Below the pieces are notes generated by a model. That model saw only the letters and a list, made by a program, of their open reading frames with translations. It was not told the DNA's origin and made no database searches. From the NCBI GenBank assembly GCA_052379845.1, contig JBQTCF010000009.1: DNA of 64,000 bases; one strand, given 5' to 3'. Below are positions 59,611 to 64,000 of this stretch, piece by piece (the first letter of the stretch is position 1; each line of letters begins with the position of its first letter). The stretch is from Roseinatronobacter sp052379845. GTDB lineage: Bacteria > Pseudomonadota > Alphaproteobacteria > Rhodobacterales > Rhodobacteraceae. The position numbers were made by a program, and so were the translations under genes.

Positions 59611-59868
59611 ATGACCGACCTTTCAAATGATGCCTATAATGTCACTGCCGATGAATTGCGCCAGTTTATCGAACGCTACGAACATCTGGATGCGGAAAAG
59701 AAGGACATTGCGGACCAGCAAAAGGAAGTGATGGCCGAAGCCAAGGGCCGCGGCTATGACACCAAAGTTCTGCGCAAGATCATTGCGATGCGCAAACGCA
59801 AGCCTGATGAAATTGCCGAAGAAGAAGCGGTGCTGGATTTGTATAAGGCAGCGCTTGGCATGGTCTGA
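59611..59868 (+). CDS. gapR: GapR family nucleoid-associated protein
   Basis: An 85-residue coiled-coil protein of the DUF2312 family: VTADELRQFIERYEHLDAEKKDIADQQKEV...GRGYDTKVLRKIIAMRKRK. GapR in Caulobacter clamps overtwisted AT-rich DNA and is needed for replication and segregation. The gene is monocistronic here, as far as can be seen. Confidence 0.93.
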   Translation: MTDLSNDAYNVTADELRQFIERYEHLDAEKKDIADQQKEVMAEAKGRGYDTKVLRKIIAMRKRKPDEIAEEEAVLDLYKAALGMV

Positions 59869-59993
59869 CCGCGCGGCGCGGCGGCGGGTTTGCTTATGTC
59901 GCGCAAACACGCGCATGGCAGCGGTGAAATTTGGCACAATGACGCGTTGGAACCTGGCCTGCGCCGGATTTGGGCGCGGGCCAAATGCGCAGG

Positions 59994-60869
59994 TCAGGGT
60001 TCGATAACGGTGACGCCATCCAGCCCTGCAAGGGTCATGATGTCATCCTCATACAGGGCCGAGAGCAGATCAACTTTCTCCTCGGTCCAGCCGGTGATGC
60101 TGACATCGACTTCCATTTTCGATTCGTCGCAGAATTTGTCCAGAAACGCGCTGATCACGCGCTGGCGGTGCATGTCATCCACGGGGGGGGCCGCGTTCAG
60201 ATAGGTTTCCAGCTTCTGGGCCCCGCCGGGCACCATGACTTCATCGAACCAGTCAAAGCTGTGTTTCAGCGGCGTATCAGGGTCATACCCGCCCACGTCC
60301 CGAAGCAGTTTATGCCAGATAAAGGGCGTGTCCTCATCCGACCAGACAGTGATCTGCGCCTCGGGCCACGCGTCCCTGAGGGTGTGCAGCAACCTTGACC
60401 AGCGCAATTCTTCTGGTTTCAGCGATTTCAGGATTTTCTCGGCCTGACCGCGTTTCAACCGCCCCAGCAACGCAGGCAAGAAAGAGGCCGGGTTGCGTAT
60501 TGCCAAAAACAGCCGCACATCATGGCCGCTGAAGCATGTGCGCAGGGCCTGCAGCCGCTGTGCCGCCGCCGGATAGAAATAAGCAGTGCGCACCGCGCCA
60601 CCCTGCCATGCCAACAAATCGGGGGCAGACAGGACCAGCCGGGTGGGGTTTTCCAAGTCCAGAATGGTATCCATGACCATTTGCCCCGTGTCATCTTCAA
60701 GCGCCGCACCCGGTTCGGACGCAGCAAGCTGAAGCAGCAGCTCACGGTATTTTGCCTGCTTGGGAACTTCGATTCCCTGACCCGCCAGCAGGTCACGATT
60801 CTTGATCAGACACCGAAGCAATCTGCCTTCATCCGTCAGGTGCGCGCCCAAGTGTAACGCAATATCCAT
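59994..60869 (-). CDS. Sulfotransferase-like protein with degenerate cofactor loop
   Basis: A 291-residue soluble protein related in layout to 12575-13504: IALHLGAHLTDEGRLLRCLI aligns with its cofactor loop but lacks the K-T-x-S-T core, LFLAIRNPASFLPALLGRL aligns with its RSP segment, and ELRWSRLLHTLRDAWP with its LRWSDLV segment. Loss of the loop residues suggests it does not use PAPS normally. No function is assigned. Confidence 0.55.
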   Translation of the reverse strand: MDIALHLGAHLTDEGRLLRCLIKNRDLLAGQGIEVPKQAKYRELLLQLAASEPGAALEDDTGQMVMDTILDLENPTRLVLSAPDLLAWQGGAVRTAYFYPAAAQRLQALRTCFSGHDVRLFLAIRNPASFLPALLGRLKRGQAEKILKSLKPEELRWSRLLHTLRDAWPEAQITVWSDEDTPFIWHKLLRDVGGYDPDTPLKHSFDWFDEVMVPGGAQKLETYLNAAPPVDDMHRQRVISAFLDKFCDESKMEVDVSITGWTEEKVDLLSALYEDDIMTLAGLDGVTVIEP

Positions 60870-61045
60870 TTACAAAACCCCCTGTTCGTTCAACAGCTTT
60901 GCTTAAAATTATGTCAGATTTTAGCCACTTATAAGACGAAAATCGTAAGTCCCCCTGCAGGAACCGGAAAGTGTTGTTTTCTGCACTGATACATGAAAAT
61001 CAGTGTTGAGTAATGCGGCGTTTGGAAATATTAGGGGCGCAGGTA

Positions 61046-61121
61046 GCCGGCTTAGCTCAGTTGGTAGAGCAGTGGTTTTGTAAACCGAAGGTCGGGGGTT
61101 CGAGTCCCTCAGCCGGCACCA
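61046..61121 (+). tRNA. tRNA-Thr (TGT)
   Basis: A 76-base cloverleaf with encoded CCA: acceptor GCCGGCT/AGCCGGC, D arm GCTC/GAGC, anticodon loop TTTGTAA with anticodon TGT, T arm GGGGG-TTCGAGT-CCCTC. Confidence 0.95.
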
Positions 61122-61131
61122 TTTATAATTG

Positions 61132-61165
61132 CTGCCGTCATCCATACGGCAGATAAGTTTGTTTT
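61132..61165 (+). terminator. Terminator after tRNA-Thr
   Basis: CTGCCGT (61132-61138) / ACGGCAG (61146-61152) with a CATCCAT loop, followed by ATAAGTTTGTTTT. It separates the tRNA from galU. Confidence 0.75.
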
Positions 61166-61220
61166 AGCCCAATATCTATAAACGCTGCTTCACTCAAAAG
61201 TGGAAATTGGTGGACTATTT

Positions 61221-62105
61221 ATGACCAGAATTACCAAAGCCGTGTTTCCTGTTGCCGGCCTCGGAACCCGTTTTTTGCCCGCAACCAAGGCAATGCCAAA
61301 GGAACTTTTGCCGATCATCGACAAGCCGATTGTTCAATACGCCGTGGAAGAGGCCGTTGCGGCGGGCATAACAGAGCTAATTTTTGTGACCGGACGAAAC
61401 AAGCGCGCCGTGGGGGACCATTTCGACGCGAATCTTGAACTGGAAAACCAGCTTCTTGAGGCGGGCAAAACCGAAATGCGCGACATGGTGCGCAATATCG
61501 TCCCCGAGGGTGTGTCCTGCCTGTTCGTGCGCCAACCCGCCCCGCTTGGGCTTGGGCATGCTGTTTTATGTGCGGCCCCTGCAGTTGGCAACGCGCCGTT
61601 TGCGGTTCTTCTGGCCGATGATTTCATGAAAGGGGCGTTGCTGCCAACCGAGGCGCTGATCCGCGCCTATGGGGCGAAGGCGCAGACATTGCTGTCAGTG
61701 GGGCAGGTTGCCCCCGAGGATGTTTCCAAATTCGGCATTTTGCGACCGGGCAAGGAAAATGACGACGGCACCCTGAGTGTTGAGGGGCTGGTTGAAAAAC
61801 CAAAGCGTGAAGACGCGCCGTCAAATCTGGCATCCTATGGGCGCTATGTGTTCCAGCCTGAAGTGTTTGACATTCTGCGCGGGTTGAAGCCGGGCGCAGG
61901 CGGGGAAATCCAGTTGGCGGATGCAATCGATATTCTGGCGGCACAGGGCAAGGTTTCAGCCATTGTGAACCAGTCGCAGCGCTTTGATTGCGGGTCAAAG
62001 CACGGCTATCTTCAGGCCATCATGGATGTCGCGCTGGATGACCCCAAATATCGGGACTTCATGCTTGCGCTGATGCGCGAAAAGCTGGGTCTGGCATCGC
62101 AGTGA
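61221..62105 (+). CDS. galU: UTP-glucose-1-phosphate uridylyltransferase
   Basis: A 294-residue nucleotidyltransferase with KAVFPVAGLGTRFLPATKAMPKELLPI, the activation-site lysine in LVEKPKRE and QPAPLGLGHAVLCA. It makes UDP-glucose for polysaccharides and glycolipids. GGTGGA six bases before the ATG at 61221 decides the start over an upstream GTG. Confidence 0.96.
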   Translation: MTRITKAVFPVAGLGTRFLPATKAMPKELLPIIDKPIVQYAVEEAVAAGITELIFVTGRNKRAVGDHFDANLELENQLLEAGKTEMRDMVRNIVPEGVSCLFVRQPAPLGLGHAVLCAAPAVGNAPFAVLLADDFMKGALLPTEALIRAYGAKAQTLLSVGQVAPEDVSKFGILRPGKENDDGTLSVEGLVEKPKREDAPSNLASYGRYVFQPEVFDILRGLKPGAGGEIQLADAIDILAAQGKVSAIVNQSQRFDCGSKHGYLQAIMDVALDDPKYRDFMLALMREKLGLASQ

Positions 62106-62155
62106 CCTGCATGGCAGGGACGGGGGGCCAGTGACGGGGGGGCACCCCATCGTAT

Positions 62156-62192
62156 AGCGGCACCTGCAGCCAAGCGCGCTGCAGGTGCCGCT
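62156..62192. terminator. Strong hairpin between galU and the convergent ABC transporter
   Basis: Perfect 15-base arms AGCGGCACCTGCAGC / GCTGCAGGTGCCGCT with a CAAGCGC loop, followed by GTCATTTT. Likely terminates both genes. Confidence 0.8.
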
Positions 62193-62227
62193 GTCATTTT
62201 GAATGACCCGCACGACAGAACTGCCGC

Positions 62228-64000
62228 CTATTGCGCCGTATTGGCACGTTGGCGTTCCCACATCGCGGTATACTGGCCATTGCGCGGCAGCAAGTCGTCA
62301 TGGGTGCCAGTTTCCACAATCTGCCCGTTATCAAGCACGACAATCAGGTCTGCATCCACAACCGTTGACAGGCGGTGTGCAATTGTAATGACGGTGCGCC
62401 CCTGTCCCATTTGGCGCAAACTGTCCTGAATGCTGCGTTCTGTCTGTGTGTCCAGTGCAGATGTGGCTTCATCCAGCAGCAGAATGGGCGGGTTTTTCAG
62501 CAAGGTGCGGGCAATGCCCACGCGCTGCTTCTCGCCGCCAGACAGTTTCAGGCCGCGTTCGCCCACTGCGGTGTCATAGCCTTCGGGCAGGGAACAGATG
62601 AAGTCATGAATGCGCGCGGCGCGCGCGGCGTCCTCAACCTCCTCGCGGGTGGCCCCGTCGCGGCCATAGGCAATGTTATAGGCAATGGAATCGTTGAACA
62701 GGACTGTATCCTGCGGGACAACGCCAATCGCATTGTGCAGGCTGGATTGGGTGACCGCGCGCAGGTCCTGCCCGTCAATAAGAACCGCCCCGCCGGTGAC
62801 GTCATAAAACCGGAACAGCAAACGGCCGATCGTGGATTTGCCCGACCCCGAAGGCCCGATAATCGCAACTGTCTGGCCCGCGCGCACTGTCAGGTCAATT
62901 CCCTTCAGGATGGGGCGCGCGGCATCATATCCGAACTGCACATTGTCAAACCGGATTTCCCCGCCATCAACCTGCAGGGGGCGGGCGTCGGGGGCGTCGG
63001 TCACATCGGGGGGCTGGTCCAGCAGGTCGAACATTTCGGCCATGTCGACAAGCGCTTGCCGGATTTCGCGGTAGACTGTTCCCAGAAAGTTCAGGGGCAT
63101 GGTAATCTGGATCATATAGGCATTGACCAGAACGAAATCCCCAACAGTCAACGCGCCATTCTGCACGCCCATGGCGGCCATCACCATGACCACGACAAGG
63201 CCCGTCGTGATAAGAAAAGCCTGACCGAAATTCAGAAACGCCAGCGAATAGTTTGTGGCGACAGCGGCGGTTTCATATTGCGCCATGGCGCTGTCATAGC
63301 GCCGGGCTTCCATGCCTTCTGCGTTGAAATACTTGACTGTTTCGAAATTCAGCAAGCTGTCAATCGCCTTCTGGTTGGCGTCGGTGTCCTGACGGTTCAT
63401 CTCGCGGCGCTGTTTCACGCGCCATTCGGTGATCCGAAAGGTGAACCACACATATAGCGAAATCGTCGCCACCACCGCGACCAGATACCAGACATCGAAC
63501 ATCAGAAAGAAAATTACCGCGATCATCAGCAACTGCAAGATCAACGGAAAAATCGAAAACAGCAGGAAACGCAGCAGGAATTCAACGCCTTTCACACCCC
63601 GTTCGATAATGCGGCTTAGCCCGCCTGTTTTGCGGGTGATATGGTAGCGCAGCGAGAGCTTGTGAATATGCTCGAATGTTTCAAGCGCCAGCTTGCGCAG
63701 CGCCCGCTGGCCCACGCGGGTAAACAGCACATTGCGCAATTCCTGAAACACGATTTCCATCAATCGCGCCATCCCGTAGGCAATTGTCAGCCCCACAGCG
63801 CCAAGCGCCAGCATCCATGCCGCCCCTTCGCCTGCCAGGGCATCAACCGCCGCCTTGTAGAAGAACGGTGTGCCAACGGCGACCAGCTTGGCAATCACCA
63901 GCATGACCAGCGCCAGCACGATGCGGCGTTTCACCCATGTTTCCCCATGGGGCCACAAATAAGGAAGGACGCGACGAATTATGCGCAGCCCGCTGGATGG
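62228..64000 (-). CDS. Atm1-type ABC transporter (partial, start outside window)
   Basis: At least 590 residues; the frame stays open to the window edge (…LRIIRRVLPYLWPHGETW), so the true start lies beyond 64000. The membrane domain is followed by an ATPase with Walker A GPSGSGKSTIGRLLFRFYD, signature KLSGGEKQRVGIARTLL and Walker B ILLLDEATSALD. The FFYKAAVDAL and HITRKTGGLSRIIERGVKG segments are typical of the Atm1/HMT group, which exports glutathione-linked compounds and protects against heavy metals. Confidence 0.92.
   Translation of the reverse strand, partial: PSSGLRIIRRVLPYLWPHGETWVKRRIVLALVMLVIAKLVAVGTPFFYKAAVDALAGEGAAWMLALGAVGLTIAYGMARLMEIVFQELRNVLFTRVGQRALRKLALETFEHIHKLSLRYHITRKTGGLSRIIERGVKGVEFLLRFLLFSIFPLILQLLMIAVIFFLMFDVWYLVAVVATISLYVWFTFRITEWRVKQRREMNRQDTDANQKAIDSLLNFETVKYFNAEGMEARRYDSAMAQYETAAVATNYSLAFLNFGQAFLITTGLVVVMVMAAMGVQNGALTVGDFVLVNAYMIQITMPLNFLGTVYREIRQALVDMAEMFDLLDQPPDVTDAPDARPLQVDGGEIRFDNVQFGYDAARPILKGIDLTVRAGQTVAIIGPSGSGKSTIGRLLFRFYDVTGGAVLIDGQDLRAVTQSSLHNAIGVVPQDTVLFNDSIAYNIAYGRDGATREEVEDAARAARIHDFICSLPEGYDTAVGERGLKLSGGEKQRVGIARTLLKNPPILLLDEATSALDTQTERSIQDSLRQMGQGRTVITIAHRLSTVVDADLIVVLDNGQIVETGTHDDLLPRNGQYTAMWERQRANTAQ

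Noticed and set aside
1..64000. CRISPR array, rRNA operon or insertion sequence
   Set aside because: I saw no evenly spaced direct-repeat array, no rRNA sequence and no transposase gene on either strand.

Overview
The window looks like a chromosome segment of a high-GC alphaproteobacterium of the Rhodobacteraceae (Rhodobacter/Roseobacter group). Pointers are the host order tRNA-Trp - secE - nusG - rplK - rplA, an RpoH2-type heat-shock sigma factor, a GapR nucleoid protein, a cysG-DUF2849-cysI-cysH-DUF934 sulfur operon, a prolyl-tRNA synthetase without the editing insertion, and intergenic repeats of the kind common in that family. The genus cannot be fixed from the sequence alone.

Region by region. 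1-2036: an ABC exporter and the native promoter of tRNA-Trp. 2037-12503: a compact 10.4-kb integrated element, discussed below. 12466-15800: the restored tRNA-Trp, a sulfotransferase-like gene, secE, nusG, rplK and rplA. 16026-18586: moaE, moaD, pgsA and nudC on the minus strand. 18773-25196: a CpdB-type phosphoesterase, then moeB-like, dut, coaBC, ChaN and rpoH2. 25349-31443: comM, an HSL-type esterase, gshB, yraN, rsmI and a divergent LpoA-like lipoprotein gene. 31473-37584: glnD, murJ, a rhomboid-like protein and trpS. 37974-44505: L,D-transpeptidase, proS, hemerythrin, lolC/E-lolD, a carboxylesterase and a DNA glycosylase. 44586-49679: MFS transporter, TbpB-like lipoprotein, rlmJ and rpsA. 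49761-54191: assimilatory sulfate reduction operon. 54660-60869: DUF882 protein, LdtD-like transpeptidase, an ACP-ketosynthase pair, an HpaR-like regulator, gapR and a second sulfotransferase-like protein. 61046-64000: tRNA-Thr, galU and an Atm1-type ABC transporter cut by the window edge.

The standout is the element at 2037-12503. It is bounded by a perfect 38-bp repeat of the 5' half of tRNA-Trp and carries a complete tyrosine integrase, an excisionase-like protein, a lambda-O-like replication initiator with iterons inside its own gene, small and large terminase (Nu1/GpA type), portal, a fused prohead protease-major capsid protein and a gpW-like connector. I find no tail, lysis or holin genes. 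This is the layout expected of a capsid-forming phage satellite (cf-PICI-like): it would make and fill its own heads and borrow tails from a helper phage. Between the terminase and portal blocks lies a divergent pair of ribbon-helix-helix regulators around three copies of the palindrome GTCACSGTGAC, a candidate genetic switch.

The element replaces the 5' half of tRNA-Trp rather than the usual 3' end, so it cuts the tRNA and possibly secE-nusG from their original promoter. It carries its own TTGACG-N17-TAATGA promoter in the equivalent place. Repeats of CCTGATAAC on both arms look like integrase arm-type sites.
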